NCBI GenBank assembly: GCA_029237695.1
Contig: CM055266.1
Span: forward strand, 12,231,805-12,295,804
Direction of reading: 5' to 3'
DNA: 64,000 nucleotides
DNA from: Conchocele bisecta
Lineage: Eukaryota; Mollusca; Bivalvia; Lucinida; Thyasiridae
A model generated the notes under the pieces. It was not told where the DNA came from, ran no database searches, and saw only the letters and a program-made list of their open reading frames with translations. The position numbers and the translations under genes were made by a program. Shown in pieces: positions 12,401 to 28,160 of the stretch (positions are counted from its first letter, which is position 1; each line of letters starts with the position of its first letter).

Positions 12401-15400
12401 ATTATAAAAATTATGTAACGAAACATGGAAAAACCGAAAGTAACAACTTCCGGGGCATCCTTTGTGTTTGGAATTGGCATAATTTTTTTATTTTACCTCA
12501 TGATGCTTAGCTTAAACTAGTAAAAGTGACAAACTGCAAATTCTAATATGAAATAAAAAATCTGCATCCCACTGACTTACATTCACAGCATGTGCCCAGT
12601 TTTAATGAAGTTATAACTGAACTACTAAATACAAACACATAAATTTAGTTGGAGATCATGTAGAAATGAATTCAATTAAAAGCAATATTGATTTAGAGAT
12701 GCAGCTCAGATAAACTTACAAGGTGACCTTTTAAATTATTGACATTGCAAGATGTCGATTTCATCACCGTCAGCATTTGACTCGTTATATAGGACTTGTG
12801 AATTTTTCAAATCGATGTAAATTTCAAATGATTGTGACATTTCACTGCCTGATTGACACAATTAAGTACAAACATATCACTGGAAACCTTATGCTATTGC
12901 CATTTATAGTCAGAGCTACTGACAGTCTAAGCCAAATCGGTGGCCAGTATCGAGCTACACTTATTTCACATGTTGCAAGATTTAACCACAATAAGTTACA
13001 TATTACCAGATTTAATCATTATTTGTTCGACATAAAATGCAAAATCAATACTCGGATGGGAGATGCATAGTAAAATTTGGCTGAACTATAAATATGTTAT
13101 TGTTCACATATTGGACTTTTAAGGAACTAAATGATGTGGTCGCTAGCGCTCCCACACATTTAATTCCTTAAAAATCCAATATGAGAACATAACTTATACT
13201 TACATCACAACATTTCTTGAGTATTAACAGTTTAATTTATATTTGCTATAAACCATCTGTCTGTTTTGCATTGAGGTCCATCTATTATTTCATATTTATG
13301 GCATGGGGGTGTTGGGAAAACTTTTTTCTGAGCGGGTGAGGGCCAGATATTAACTCTTTGCATGCTGGGAAACTTATGGGCTATAAATAGTTTAAAACTA
13401 GCCGGACAAGAATTCATCATATTTTCTTGTATATCTCCCCGTAAATATCATGAATATATCTTGGAATTTCATTAGAATTGAGTCCTGAGGACTCAATTCG
13501 AATGAAATTTCAAGACATATTTACAGAGAGAAATAAAACATATACTCCTAATTCGTTTGGCGGATATTTTCGCCGCTAGCATGCAAAGAGTTAAAACAAA
13601 GTAAGCACAATAAACAGAAATTAATCATAAAGCAAGAGTACATATATTGTTATATAGAGTTTATTCAACTGCCATTTTGAGATACTGGATTTATTTTCCG
13701 AGACATCTGGAAATCCGATAAAGAAACGAGTGCGGAGCACGAGTTTCTTTGTCGGATTTACAGATGTCAGATCCGGTATTAATGGCAGTTGAGGTACGTG
13801 TCCACTCAGTATGCACAAAATGTTCTTTATAGGAATTAAATAAGTGTATAATTGTGTCACTATTCCACCAGTTCTAAAAATTACAAGTGCCCACTATACA
13901 GATATAAACATTTAGTAATATTTAGTTTACTGATAGAAACGCGCGGTGGTATCGATCAGGCTATTTTCATGCAAATGAGGCATGATGTTTTTTAGATATT
14001 TATACTAATTAAACGTGTTACCTGAACAAATAATATTATGGATAGATTATAAAGTATGATCAATGCACATCAAAAAATAAATACAGAGAATAAATAGTAA
14101 TGTCTGTTAACATTTTAAGGAAACACAGTTATCGCCTCTGATATCAGTGTGGAAATTTTATGTCCAACGTAAAATGTATAATATTAAATAATGTCAATCA
14201 ATGCGTGTGCTAATGGTGAATGACTGTTTATTTTGCTAGAAAATGTCTCAGATGATGTCTCTGATATAAAGAACATTTTGTGTCATGAACCTTTAAAGTA
14301 AATCTCGGACAGACAGACAAACGGACAGACAGGGTGAAGACTAACTACATGCACCCAAAAAATGGTTTTGATGTACATTTAGAACAAAATAGGTAAAAGA
14401 TGTATATTGGCTGTGATAATGTAATAAATTCAGTATAATATGTCTGCATACTTTTAATCATCAAATATATGCAGTCATTAGTTCTGTATGAAATAATGCA
14501 TTAAGGTAAAAATAAATGATTACTCACTCAAAGTTTACTTTGCTAGAAAAGTATACTTTGCAATGTTGGTGAAACAGGCTACTGATGTCACCTACCTATT
14601 CTCTTGTTCTTCGGTAGCTGAGTTTCCCAGTTGAGTCCAAGGTCATCGTCATCATCAGATGAGTGGCTTGATGCAAGGTCAAGGCTGGTGTTGCCCACAG
14701 ACATCTCTGAGTCGGAATCCGAGTCGTTACCGCCAGGTTTGGTTCGGATCTGGATGGAGTCTGGATCTGAATGGAACAGTTTGAATGTAGCGGTGTCTTG
14801 AGAAATGGCAATTATGGCACTTGTGACCAGTGAAGCTCCTAATCAAATAGCATACTGCAATAATTCCAGCACACAAATATTTACACAATTGTCCAAAATT
14901 TATATCCCAGTAAACTCCCACGCCAAACTACTTTCCGAACCGTGAGGCGCAGTTAAAATAATTCTTAAGAAAACGGAAAATAAACACATTTTCTTGATGA
15001 ATTTATTTCAAATGCTGGAATTATAAGGAATGAATGGCCTTTTTGTTGAATTTATCGGGGATATAAACTTGGAAAAGTCGCGGGAATACTGGACGAAGGC
15101 CGGAAGGCCTCGTCCAGTATTCCCGTGACTTTTCCAAGTTTATACCCCGATAAATTCCACAAAAAGGCCATTCATTCCTATAGTAGCTTGATAGCGATCT
15201 ATATTTATTGTTTGAAGCATAACATGTGTTTCAGGATGGATTGATTGGATTTGATTTATCGCAATACCCATAAGCCCCATTTCTCCATTATCAGCCACAT
15301 GTCCATAGTGTTAGTATATATACCATTTATCCCACTTGTTTGTGTTAGCAAATGAGGCTTGCCAAATTCGTAGCACAATACAATTTCTACATAAATTGTA

Positions 15401-18400
15401 TATTTTCTAAACACTGTGCATAAATTTTATTTAACCATATTTAAAACTGGCATTTATACTGGAGTATTATAATGGCTATTAAATGTTCATATTGCCAAGG
15501 ACTGATTGGCATCTGTAGGCATGCTTAGCAATCCTGATTTCTGCTATAACAAACACGAAGATATGACGTGACTTTAACGAAAAATGTCATTTTTATTAAC
15601 AATTCTTTTTTTTTAATTCCAATTTGGACATGTATGAGAATAATTTACAATATCAAATATATTACATCACTGGCATATGATATAATTCCTTTCCTATAAA
15701 CCTTTTCTGAGGAAATGTTGCACTTTAGTGATTACACCCCTGAATAACTATCATTGTTTAGATGAATTGTAAGTTTTCGACTATTCCATTCATCAAAATA
15801 TTACTTTTCTTGTGTAAAATTTGGAAAATACCGACTACATTGAAAGATCATTATGAGAGATTGCTTTCAAATAAATCTAACCTGAAACATGTTTATTACA
15901 CAACAGTTTCCTTAACTGATTTACTAATATCTTCTGGTTGCTGCTATCAACAGACTGCGCAATCCATCGACCTTGTCTAAATCATTCCTAAGACGGGGAT
16001 TGAATCCACGACCTTCGGTATAGAAGCCCAATTCAGCTACAGCGGTTTATGCAAACAGTGCAGATCCAGATGAGCCGGCTCGCAACGAGCCGTCTCATCA
16101 GGATCTTCACTTTCTGAAAGTAATTTTCTTATTTTTGAGAACAAAAAATAGACCCTTTTAATAAATGGACTAGTCAGAAAATCATTTTGTGATGATTGGA
16201 TTGGCTGCAAAATTAACATATCAAAATCCATCCCAGTTACTTAAGGGTGAAAGGGTTAAGTGAAAGTTGAGAATAAATACTGGAGCGACATTCCAACACT
16301 AACCATACCCATACCTGGGTATATGCCCGACAGCTAAAGCCAACTACACTATCACGCCATCCCTAGGAAGCAATCAATCGTGTACGGCTATCTACATACC
16401 GTGCAATCCGTCAGCCTTGTCTAAATCATGGTACGATGGTGGCAGCCCATTGTTTGCGTACTTCATTGGCATGGTATTGCCCGATGTGTCGGTGCTTGTA
16501 CCGCGCAGGTAATCGTCTCCCTTGTACATGCCCCCGCTGCTCTTGCTGGTCGATCGGCTCGTGGTGGACGTTGTCGAGATGCCGACGTTTACCCGCGCCA
16601 GGGCACCGTCGTTAGACTCATGGTCGTGGTGGTAGGCCAGCGCTGACCGCTGTCGATAAAAGTGACAACGTCTCAGCAACAGCTCAGGTCACATAGTGAC
16701 AGGACCACAGTTTAAAGTCTCATCTGACAGACCAGTGGGATGGAAATACTATGTAAGTACTATTCACACTTAGGATAAGGAGGATTGACCTCACAACCGT
16801 CGGTATTGAAGTCCAATGCCATATCCCCTAGTCCATGGCTTCGAGAAAAGTGAATGGGTTTAAACCATTGCATTCTGAAGATAGACAAGTTCGTTTTCAG
16901 ATAAATTGAAATTTCAAATATCATTTTTATTTCGCATCAGAAATATATGTTGTGACCACCATTTGAACCGTCTCATCGAGATGGTTCAAATGAGTGGTCA
17001 CAACATATACTTTCATTGAACATTAAGAAAAATATGAAAGAAAATATTTCAAAATATGCTGCCTCATAAAAGTATATTCCAAATGCAATGTGTGAACGTC
17101 GCAGCAACAGCTAAGGTCATATAGAGGCGGCACTCAAGTTTAAAGTCACATATGCAAGACTAGTGGGTTGAAATACAATGTGTATGAAAAATAAAGGTGG
17201 AGCTCGCTCTACACACAACACTGGATCGATATGTACGAAGTAAGCGCTATACACCACAACTTACGGAGCTGCGAGTGCCGCCAAAGTTATCATCCAGGTC
17301 CAACTTGCGGCCCCGCATCGTGTACCACAGTTTCTTCACCTCGAACCGAACCTGGCAATCAGGTTTAAATGGCTATTATTGTCTCATCAATGTACAAACA
17401 AGAAATCATAAGTAGAACTAACAAGAAATGCGTCTGTCGAACGCGGATGCCACCTGCAGCATATTTGAGAAACTGCGACAAAGTGGTTAACCGAAAAGTG
17501 TGACGGACGGACGGACGGACGGACGGACGGACGGACGGACGGACGGACGGACGGACGGACGGACGGACGGACGGTCCAAACACTATATGCCACCCGTTTC
17601 TTCGAAACCCGGTGGCATAAAAATTTTGTTTGTAAAACATGGACATGCCCACTGGACTCTAACAAGAGATTGTGTATAAAAAAAGAAAACTTTAAATTTA
17701 CACAAATTGAGAAAGTCATTTGAGAAAGTCTTGCAAAAATGTTGACGTAAAAAAATGTGTGTCAGCACCGTTTAGAAGGTCACAAAGGTCAAGGTCATTG
17801 CATTGGTGGTGGGATTGTGTCATACATGTTCAGGTGAATAAAGTGTCCAAATATGACAGCAATCCTTCAAGTAATTTTGAAGGTATTACATGATGAAGTC
17901 GCAGCCACATGTTAAATGAACACACACGCTCCATCCGCCACTTCCAGTGCATCATTACCTTGGAGTTTGCGAGCATAGAGCTAACATGTACCTGTGACAT
18001 GGTATTTTTGTAATGGGAAGGTTTATTATAGGAATGAATGGCCTTTTTGTGGAATTTATCTGGGTATAAACTTGGAAAAGTCGCGGGAATACTGGACGAA
18101 GGCCGGAAGGCCTTCGTCCAGTATTCCCGCGACTTTTCCAAGTTTATATCCCCGATAAATTCAACAAAAATGCCATTCATTCCTTATAATTCCAGCATTT
18201 GAAATAAATTCATCAAGAAAATGTGTTTATTTTCCGTTTTCTTAAGAATTATTTTAACTGTGCCTCACGGTTACGGCGTGACAGTTTACTGGAATATAAA
18301 TTTTGGACAGAGACTTGCTACGGGCCAATCAAATGTTAGGGAATTGTGTAAATATTTTTGTGCTGGAATTATTGGAGAATGGCTGTACAGTGTATGCGTA

Positions 18401-21400
18401 CCTTGCAGTTTGCGAGTATATACACAAAGAAGATGAAGACACCGAGAGCGAGCACGAGGAAGGCGTAGAGGTAGTGGAGGGCTGGGTAGTTGTAGTTGAC
18501 GGCCAGCAGTCCCACCACCCACACCACACTCCACAGTAGCAGCACCATCACGTTGGCAAACAGGCTGACCCTGTAATATATACAACACAGATTAGTTAGA
18601 GGAGGAGGGGTAGTGTAGGGCAGGTACAGAGTGCGAAAATTAAAAATGGCCGCCAAGGGGAGATAAGTCATGGGAAATTTTTCAGAATCAATAGGCTTCT
18701 TCGTCGTGCCGTGATAAACATGTATACCAAATTTGGTTACGATCAGTGAAGTAGAACTTGAGAACAGCCAGCCTACAGAGGCTTATGATGCACTGACAAA
18801 TATATCATGTATATATGTTATATTATACGTGTCATTTTACTACATAAAAAAAGTGTTTTTCAGCACATGACAATCCCGTGGATTGAATAATTTTTATTCA
18901 AATGAAAAACACTATTAAATCAAATGGTGAAGAATAACAAGCTGTATTTTAATTAGAACATCCATACTTCCAAAATCAGTTCATTTTTTTAAGTTTGAGT
19001 TGTTTACAGAAACTACGAAAGAAACTGATAACCACCTTCACGCAGGTGTCAAACTATTTATCAAACGGCTAAACAACCTGCCAAGTCACATTCATACCAG
19101 GTACTGTTAACCCTTTCAACACCACAGGCCTGTATAGTGGTATTGGCAAACAGTGTAGATCCAGATGAGCTGGCTCGTGACGAGCCGTCTCATCAGGATC
19201 TGCACTTTTTGCAAGTAATTTTCATGTTTGAGAACAAAAACACCCCCTTTTCATAAATGGACACGTCTGAAAATAATTTTGTGACGATTGGACTGGTTAC
19301 AAAATTAGCATATCAAAATCCATTCCAATTATTAGGGGTGAAAGGGTTAAACCATCTCTACGAAATAACGGATGATGCATGAACGATGACCAGATAAACG
19401 AACCTCCGGGGAGACAAATCCGCTGCGCTGACTTTCTCGCTACACGTGGCACGGACGGCCAGCACGAAGGTGAAGATGCTGACGATGATGGCCACTGCTA
19501 TCGGCCCCGAGAAACTCCAAATGAACTTGTCCTCCGTGGACAACCAGCAACTGGTAATACATACAAGACAGTTGATAGGATGGGGTGCTATGTTCATGTA
19601 TGATTGTTACTGGAGAAATGGGATTTGTGGATATTCAAACTTCGGATATTCTAGCGCGCCTTTGAAGCCTGATGAGGATCAAAACAATAAATTAGAAGCA
19701 TTATCATGTTACAGGTGATTTATTGACTGAATGGCAAACAGTGCTGGCCCTGAACAGACTGCGCGGATGCGCAGGCTGTTCTGGGGCTGCACTGGTCGCA
19801 TAACCATAAGCCCCATTTCTCCAGTCACACACACATGGGGTTTATGGGATTTGTGGCCAGTGTAGCTCCTCGTCAATAGCACATTCCTGTAGTCTGATAA
19901 CGATCTATATTCCATGTTAGAAGCATGTTGGGTGTTTCATTGATGGAATGATGAGCAGTGCCAATCCTGATCAGACTGTGCGTATGCACAGGCTTATCGA
20001 GATCTACACTGGTCGCACAACCCATAAGCCCCATTTTGTCAGTCACAGCCCGATATATCAACAAGATAAAATAGACCAGTCTTATATATATGTTACCGAA
20101 CTTGGAATATCACAAATAACTTCTCCTACAAATATTTTCGGAGCATCCTTGAAGTCACAATTGGCGGTGCTTGTCAGTTTGTCGTCACGTTGCTTAGATT
20201 CAGCAATGTGACTACAAACAAATTTCGCCAATTCTAACGTTGATGCCGATACAGTAGTTCACTATTCTGAAACTGGTCAATATGAACAGGTAACACAATC
20301 ATGTCAATAGACGGTCATGAGTTATTTCTCTTTGATATTCATTACAATTATCATATTTCTTTATAAAATTCAAATATTTGTGTAACTGGCTGTGTTTGAT
20401 TATTGAACTGGGTTTATTTAACGTCTGTTCAACAGCAAGGTCATTTATAGTCAGTTGACTGGATATGGGAGTATAATCAGGATCTACACTATTTGTCATA
20501 TTTTCACACTTAGCAATCATACACAAACAGCGTGGAACGTTTCACGACTTGACCTGTCTGCAGCAGCCTATTTCACCAACATTGCAAACTATACTTTAGT
20601 AGCAAAGTATACATTGAGGGAGAAATTTTCAATTTTCTGATAAATTTATTAATTTTTATTATACTGAATTTATTACATTATCACAGCCAATTTGGCTGTT
20701 GTGATAATGTAATACATTCAGTATAATAATTCTGCATACTTTTAATCATGAAATATATGCATTTGTTAGTTCTATATGAAATAATGCATTTCAGGAAAAA
20801 TAAATGATTACTCCCTCAAAGTATACTTTGCTAGTAAAGTATACTTTGCAATGTTGATGAAATCGGCTACTGATCTGGCTTAACCCTTAGACCGCTACAC
20901 ACAACAATTGTCGTCTGCTGTTGCTTTTATATCTTGCCTCATTTCTCAATAAAAACATGCTTTCATAGCACTTCAGAATCTGCTGTCAAAGCATGTTGTA
21001 AATTATTCTAAAGTGCTGTCAAAGCACGTTTTTGATGATAAAAATGGAAAACAGAAAATAAACAGCAGATGACAAAAAATTAAGATAGTGGTGTAAGGGT
21101 TAAAATAACTACATTTTATCTGAATCTCACTAATTATAATCAAAGGGAAGTAAGCCACTAGAATATGTCCTATATCAAAATAGCTAGATGAGATTTTCAC
21201 TGAGAATGCGAATGATCAAGGGGGGAGGTACACCAAAATCTGAACTGAATATTTACAAAAAATATAGATATTCAGCCCTGAAATTAGAATATCCTGATCT
21301 GGTCCCAGGTCCTCACCACACCAGGGTCACTTAGCCCCAGCTCAATAATAACTTTAGTATTAATCTTACTACTTTTTTAATGGGTATAACCATATTCAAC

Positions 21401-24400
21401 TCTCAAGTCACGAGGAAGCCAAAAATGTACCGGAGGGCCAAACCAGGGATATCGGGATTCCAGTAGGATGAACCCCATCATTAATTTTACCCATCACATC
21501 AAACAATTTGATTTGCCAAACTAAACAGCTTGAAAAGAACATGCTTAGAATGTTGTATATGCATAGGTCTACGTGTTCTTGGAATTTACACTTGAAGTGA
21601 GGCTGGTTGAAATCCATCAAACAATGAAACCTTTTGATTTTGAGAATGAGAATTAAGCATATGGTCAGCGATATAACACTCAACTTACAAGCGAAATTTG
21701 CCATATCTTCTGTGTTGGATATGTGCTCAGAAACAATTATAAACACAGGTTCTGAGCATATTGTCAAAATCAGGCAGATTGTTTGGCCGAAACCGAGGTC
21801 CCGAGACTGTTTTTAGACTTTATACTTAGACTAATCAGTCAGGTTGAAATCTTATTTTCTTTATTTCATCTCGAAAGTATATGTTGTTACCACTCATTTG
21901 AACCGTCTCATTGAGACGGTTCAAATGAGTGGTAACAACATATACCTTTAAGGAGAAATAAACAAAATAACGAGATTTTTCAAACCGAGACTGACCAATG
22001 AAGCCTGATTTCGAGCATGAGAACCGAGTACATGCTCAAAACGCTGAAATCAGGCAGTTTGAGTGGTCGAGATTGAGGACAGTTCAGCCTCGACCACTAA
22101 AACTTCCTGATTTCTCGCAGGAGAACCAACCACATACTGAGCAACATAACACTCGACTTACAAGCTGCGGTTGCCATATCCCTCGGTGTTGAGCCCGACG
22201 GCCAGACTAACAATGATCCCGGGCACGACGTACGCGACGAGATAGTAGAACTTCATGGTGCCCACGTCGATGTTGCGTACCTCTGTCAACATGCGGTAGA
22301 TGTGCAGGATGTCCACAAACAGCCAGGAGAAACCCGTCATGTAGAAGTAATGGAGAGACATTGCCGTAAGCCGACATAATATCTGCAATGTGTAATGTTG
22401 TGAAACTTCAAGCCAAATTGACAGTCTACTCAGGTGGTTGAATATTTGTACTAAACCATAGGAATAGTTCATACATCTGTTGCATTCTCACGGAAAGAAC
22501 AGTGACGGTTCTTTCCATGAGAAAGCAACAGATGTATGAACCAGTCCATTAGGATTATTATTACTGTATGTCTGTATTTCGAAGATATTGACTTTTGTGA
22601 ATGAACTAAAAGGGGGTGGGGGTGAACCCGGAGAATAGCGAGGACAAAACCACCATGTAGAAGTAATGAAGCCACCGGCCGGCAGAATATCTGGAATGAA
22701 TGGCTAATTGTATGAAAATTGGTGCCTTACTGAAACATATTTTGCTGAGATTTATTTTCATGTAATAAATATATGACATCAGTGATTGGTTGATTGATTG
22801 ATTGGGGCTTTACACCCATGTCACAACAGTGGCTCATAGAGTGTAAACATACACTCCCAAATCACATTGCAGTTTTTATCCGATGTTAATATTAAGAAGA
22901 AATGACATTGAATATTATAAAACATTTCAAAACACATACGGAATTTAAAACTTTTGACATTATTGGTAGAAAATCGAACAGCTTTTACAAATTACTGTGA
23001 AACACTGCTACATGATAATGGAAATAAACTTCAGAGCCATCATATACAGCAGTAGCCTATTTCATCAACATTGCAAAGTATACTTTAGTAGCAAAGTATA
23101 CTTTTGAGGGAGAAATTTTCAATTTTATGATAAATTTATTAATTTTTATTATACTGAATTTATTACATTATCACAGCCAATTTGGCTGTGATAATGTAAT
23201 AAATTCAGTATAATAATTCTGCGTAATCTTAATCATGAAATATATGCATTTGTTAGTTCTATATGAAATAATGCATTTCAGGAAAAATAAATGATTACTC
23301 CCTCAAAGCATACTTTGCTAGTAAAGTATACTTTGCAATGTTGATGAAATAGGCTACAGAACCTCACTATATGAGCACACAGAAAACAACTGTGATTCCT
23401 TGTTTTGCTCTCATTTATCTCTAAGATAATGTCTGTTTACGACTCCAATACACAAATTTGTCTCGGAATACACATATGCTTACAGTGAAACCTCTTTAAA
23501 CCGGAAACCCTGAGGATCTCCCAGGGTGTCCAGTTTAGAGAGGTTCCACTGTATTACTACTCAGTAATCCAGACAGACTACTTATATACCCACCTCAGTT
23601 TCAGGTCTATTAACTCCGACCAGGAAGGAAAACTCCGCGATAAAGATGACAAAGATCAGGTTGATGTGGATGCTTGTCTGGTTGCATTGAAGCCTCTTGA
23701 TGCAGCAGAGCATGATGAAGGAGACACAGAGGCTGCCCATACAGAGGATCAGGCAGATAAACGTGATCACCTCCAGTGATATCGGCTCCGCCTCGATATA
23801 CTGAAAACAACAGGTAAATAGAGTTTATTCAACTGCCATTTTGAAATACCAGATTATTTCCCTTGAGACATCTGGAAATTCGATAGCGAAACGAGTACGG
23901 AGCATGAATTCATTGTCGGATTTACAGATGTCAAAGTAAATAAATCCCATATTTCAAAATGGTAGTGGAATAAATTCTATGTTACAAGTCATGCTCTTCG
24001 AAAAATGTGAAACTTGCTCTTAGACAAGATTATAACGTTGTCAAAATTGTATGAATTTTTTCTTCGGCAGAAATAACGTCAAAACTTAACGTGAATTACG
24101 TCTCGCGAACATCTAGGAGGCATTATTTCCTTCCAGCATGCAGCTATGCTCATTGATTGATTGATTGATTGATTAAACAGCAAGGTCATATACAGAAGGG
24201 AATGCACCTGCATGGAAGGCAGTGAAATTTAGCACTAAAATTGCAATACAAATGACTCGGCCCTGAAAGACAGCATCCTAATTCAGAACCAGGTGCCCTT
24301 CTTACACCAGATTACTTGGGCGTATGGACTACCACGTACCTCTGTGTCTGAGACGTCCATGAGGACCGCGAAGCTGGACATGTGATTGCACGCACACTTG

Positions 24401-27400
24401 ATAAATACGTCTCCCTTCAGCTCGTATCTGTCCACCTCTTTACAGCCGAAGGTCGACCATTCTCCACTGGAGTGGACAAAATCATGGATTAATTAACATT
24501 AACTCTTTCATCCCTAAGGAACTGGAATGGATTTTGATATGTTAATTTTGCAATCAATCCAATCTTCACAAAATGATTCAGAATAGAACATTTATGAAAA
24601 TGGTGGGGTTTTGGTCTTAACCCTTTCCCTGTTTTGCGATATTTCGACTCTTCCAAATCGAAAACATCTGAATAAAAGAATCAAATGCTCGGTCAAATGA
24701 TGGTTAAATTATCTGATAGAGTAGAAAACATTGTGGGAAAAGGAGAAATTGCTTGTTACAAGCAATTTCTCCTTTTCCCACAATGTTTTCTAAAGACATC
24801 TTCTGCAGAGGCGTGAAAAGTCGTTTCTATCAGGGAAAGGGTTAAATATATGAAAATTACTTTCAAAAAGTGCAGATACTTACGTCTCGGTCTGGGTCTA
24901 TACATTTTGTCAATACCACTATACAGGCCCGGTGTTGAAAGGGTTCATTAGACATTACTATTTCAATGCCAGCGACATTAACCATTTCAATACTACAGCA
25001 GTTCCACAGTGGTGTTTGCAAACAGTGTACATCCAGATGAGCCGGCTCATAACGAGCCGTCTCATCAGGATCTTCACTTTTGCAAGTAATTTTCATATTT
25101 TTTTAGAAATAAAAACACACCATTTTCATAAATGGACGATGGGATTGGTCAGAAAATTAACATCAAAATTCATTCAAGTTATTTAGGGGTGAAAAGGTTT
25201 AAGTCAATTGTTCAAACAAAATGAAACGCGACCAGCCATGGTTCCTGGCAGGGTCACACAGGACGCTGCCATTCAATGCTCTAATTTTAATAATCTCCAA
25301 AGACTTTTTTTCCAAAGGGAAATAATTGGAATTTAAAGGCACTGGGTCTCAAGATAGTCTCAGAAAGTGATGAAACTATAGCAAAAATAGTAAATTTATA
25401 TCATTTTTCTGACCTTATTTGTACATGTTTTTCAAGTGATTGTATCATTATTAATTTATTTAAATTCGCTAGTTATTTTTCATTATTATAAACATGTTTT
25501 TCACGCGATGGTTACTTCTAAATTAATTATATAAATTGATTACACTAGCATCTATAATGGGAACTTGGTATTGTACATGACTGTATGACCACTTCACAAC
25601 AAAAATAAAAGAAATTCCTTGCTGGTACATATATAGTGAAAATGGCACACCAAATTATCTCCCCTGTTTTCTGACAGTTTCTGATCCAACATGTGATTTT
25701 GTACCTTCGGACATTTGCATAATTTCGTTAAATGGCGTCAAAAGTTGACAAAATTTTCAGAGTGCATGCGGTATTATATATTTTGTATGTACTCTGAAAA
25801 TTTGGTCAACTTTTGACGTCATTTACGAAATATGGTAAATTTTGCAAATGTATTTCATGAAAATATGCAAATGTCCGAAGGTACAAAATCATATGGCATG
25901 TCTCATATCACCTTTGCATGAAACAAACCACATATTGGATGTCTGAGATATCATCTGAGACACGGTGCCTTTTACAGAGACAAGACAAACACAATTCTAT
26001 AATTCCAGCACAAAAATATTTACACAATTCCCTAACATTTGATTGGCCCGTAGCAAGTCTCTGTCCAAAATTTATACCCAGTAAACTCCCACGCCAAACT
26101 ACTTTCCGTAACCGTGAGGCGGAGTTAAAATAATTCTTAAGAAAACGGAAAATAAACACATTTTCTTGATGAATTTATTTCAAATGCTGGAATTATAAGG
26201 AATGAATGACCTTTTTGTGGAATTTATCGGGGTATAAACTTGGAAAAGTCGCGGGAATACTGGACGAAGCGATAAAAAATTACAATTTTCGAAAATAAAA
26301 AAAAATTGATTCGTCCAGTATTCCCGCGACTTTTCCAAGTTTATACCCCGATAAATTCCACAAAAAGGCCATTCATTCCTATAGTGAATACATGTATCTC
26401 CGTACCTGTTCTTGTTGCCGTGCCAATAGACACACTGTGGACTGGTCCGGTTCTTGGCCAGCTGCTGCCTCAGTGTGAGCACCACCGGGTCGGTCAGGGA
26501 ACCATTGACGACGGCGCCGCCGTCACGTACCAGGACAGAGAAGACCGGGCTGTTGACCGCCATCGGCCGCCCAGATATCACCCTACAAACACAGGCACAA
26601 GAATGGTATGAAACACGCCATGTGATTTTGTACCTTTTGCAATATCTAAAAAATGTACAATATTTTCCATAAATGACATCGAAAGTGGACGAAATGCTAT
26701 GCAAATGTTGTAATTTTTCAACATCATACAGAAAATATAAAAGTTTCTGTAAATAGATTTCAAGTTCTGAGGTACAAAATCACATGCGCGTGTCTCATAT
26801 GTGACTGTAGACATGGGGCTTATGGGATTTGTGAGCACACTGTGGCCTGATAACGATCTGTATTTCTTGTTCGAAGCATGACAGGTGTTTCATTGATGGA
26901 ATGACAAACAGTGCAGATCCTGATCAGACTGTGCGAATGCACAGGCTGATCTGGATCTGCACTGGTCGCAAAACCCATAGGTCCCATTTCTCCAGTCACA
27001 ACCACATATTTGTTTTGTTATGTTGCGATCAACATGAGGCTGAAAGTATACCACCGCAAACTCGTCCTTAGACACCAACTTGCAATCGCAAATGAAACAA
27101 TGTTCGCATCCTACGGCCCGAACGTATTGTGGGAAATTAACACATTAGATGGAAATTGTAGCCAATGTAGATCCCGATTAGGCATCCAGTGTAGAACCGG
27201 ATTAGACTGCACACCAATGCAGTGCAGTCTAATCAAGCTCTACGCTGAAAATGTTCACACAATGAGGCCCACCTGTCTGGAGAAAGATGAACACACCAAC
27301 TGGAAATTGCAAAACAATCTTGACTCCGATTAGGCAACCCGTTTAGACCCTGATTAGCTTTAATGACTTAATATGCCTCCGACCTATTATAGGATCAGTC

Positions 27401-28122
27401 GTGGCTATAATTACTAGTAGGCTATGGCTATAATTATAGCGAGATCAACAGCCGGTATCCACTGGCATGTTGTTAAATGGCACTGATTGTGGATTACGAC
27501 ACACCTGGACACATCAAGGTTGTCTTCCAGTGGTCATCCGTGACAAACATCAATTATCTGATAAGATGTTTGCATTTGTATAGACTACGCTGGTTCCCTC
27601 ACTGACTGTCGCCGGTAACCAGCGGACGAACGGTGGCGCCGTTGTATCGTACATAGAACAATAGTGAAAAAGGTGATTGGTTTGCTGGAATTTGCCGGTA
27701 TAAAAAACGGTTTAAATAGCATGCCGAGTTGTTTGGCGGTAAATTGTGCCGGGAGGCGAATTTGTCATTGTATGGTGTGCCGTTGTAAAGCGTTCTGACT
27801 GTAATTGACAAATACTGAGGAATCTGATGAGACGGCTCGTTACGAAGATCTATCACCGTACCTGATGTTGGACGAGTATGACTTTGGCAGAAGGCTTCCC
27901 AGATGTCGGTACATGATGTACCCCACGTAGGCTTTCGGCACGGCGTTGATCGACGGCTGTAGGAAGTCTTTGAGGGGCGGCGCAGACAAGGCAGATTTCG
28001 GTAGGTACATGTTTGTGTCTTCGTCAAATATCGGCTGCTTCACGATGTTGTCATACTTGGGGATATTCTTGCCGGAGAAATTCTGTTTGTTCAATGTGTC
28101 AACTCCCAGTACTGAAAGGTAA

Positions 28123-28160
<38 letters not shown>

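Noticed and set aside
17365..17719. ORF with RPSVRPSVRPS repeats
   Set aside because: A translation of the GGAC microsatellite inside a mobile element.
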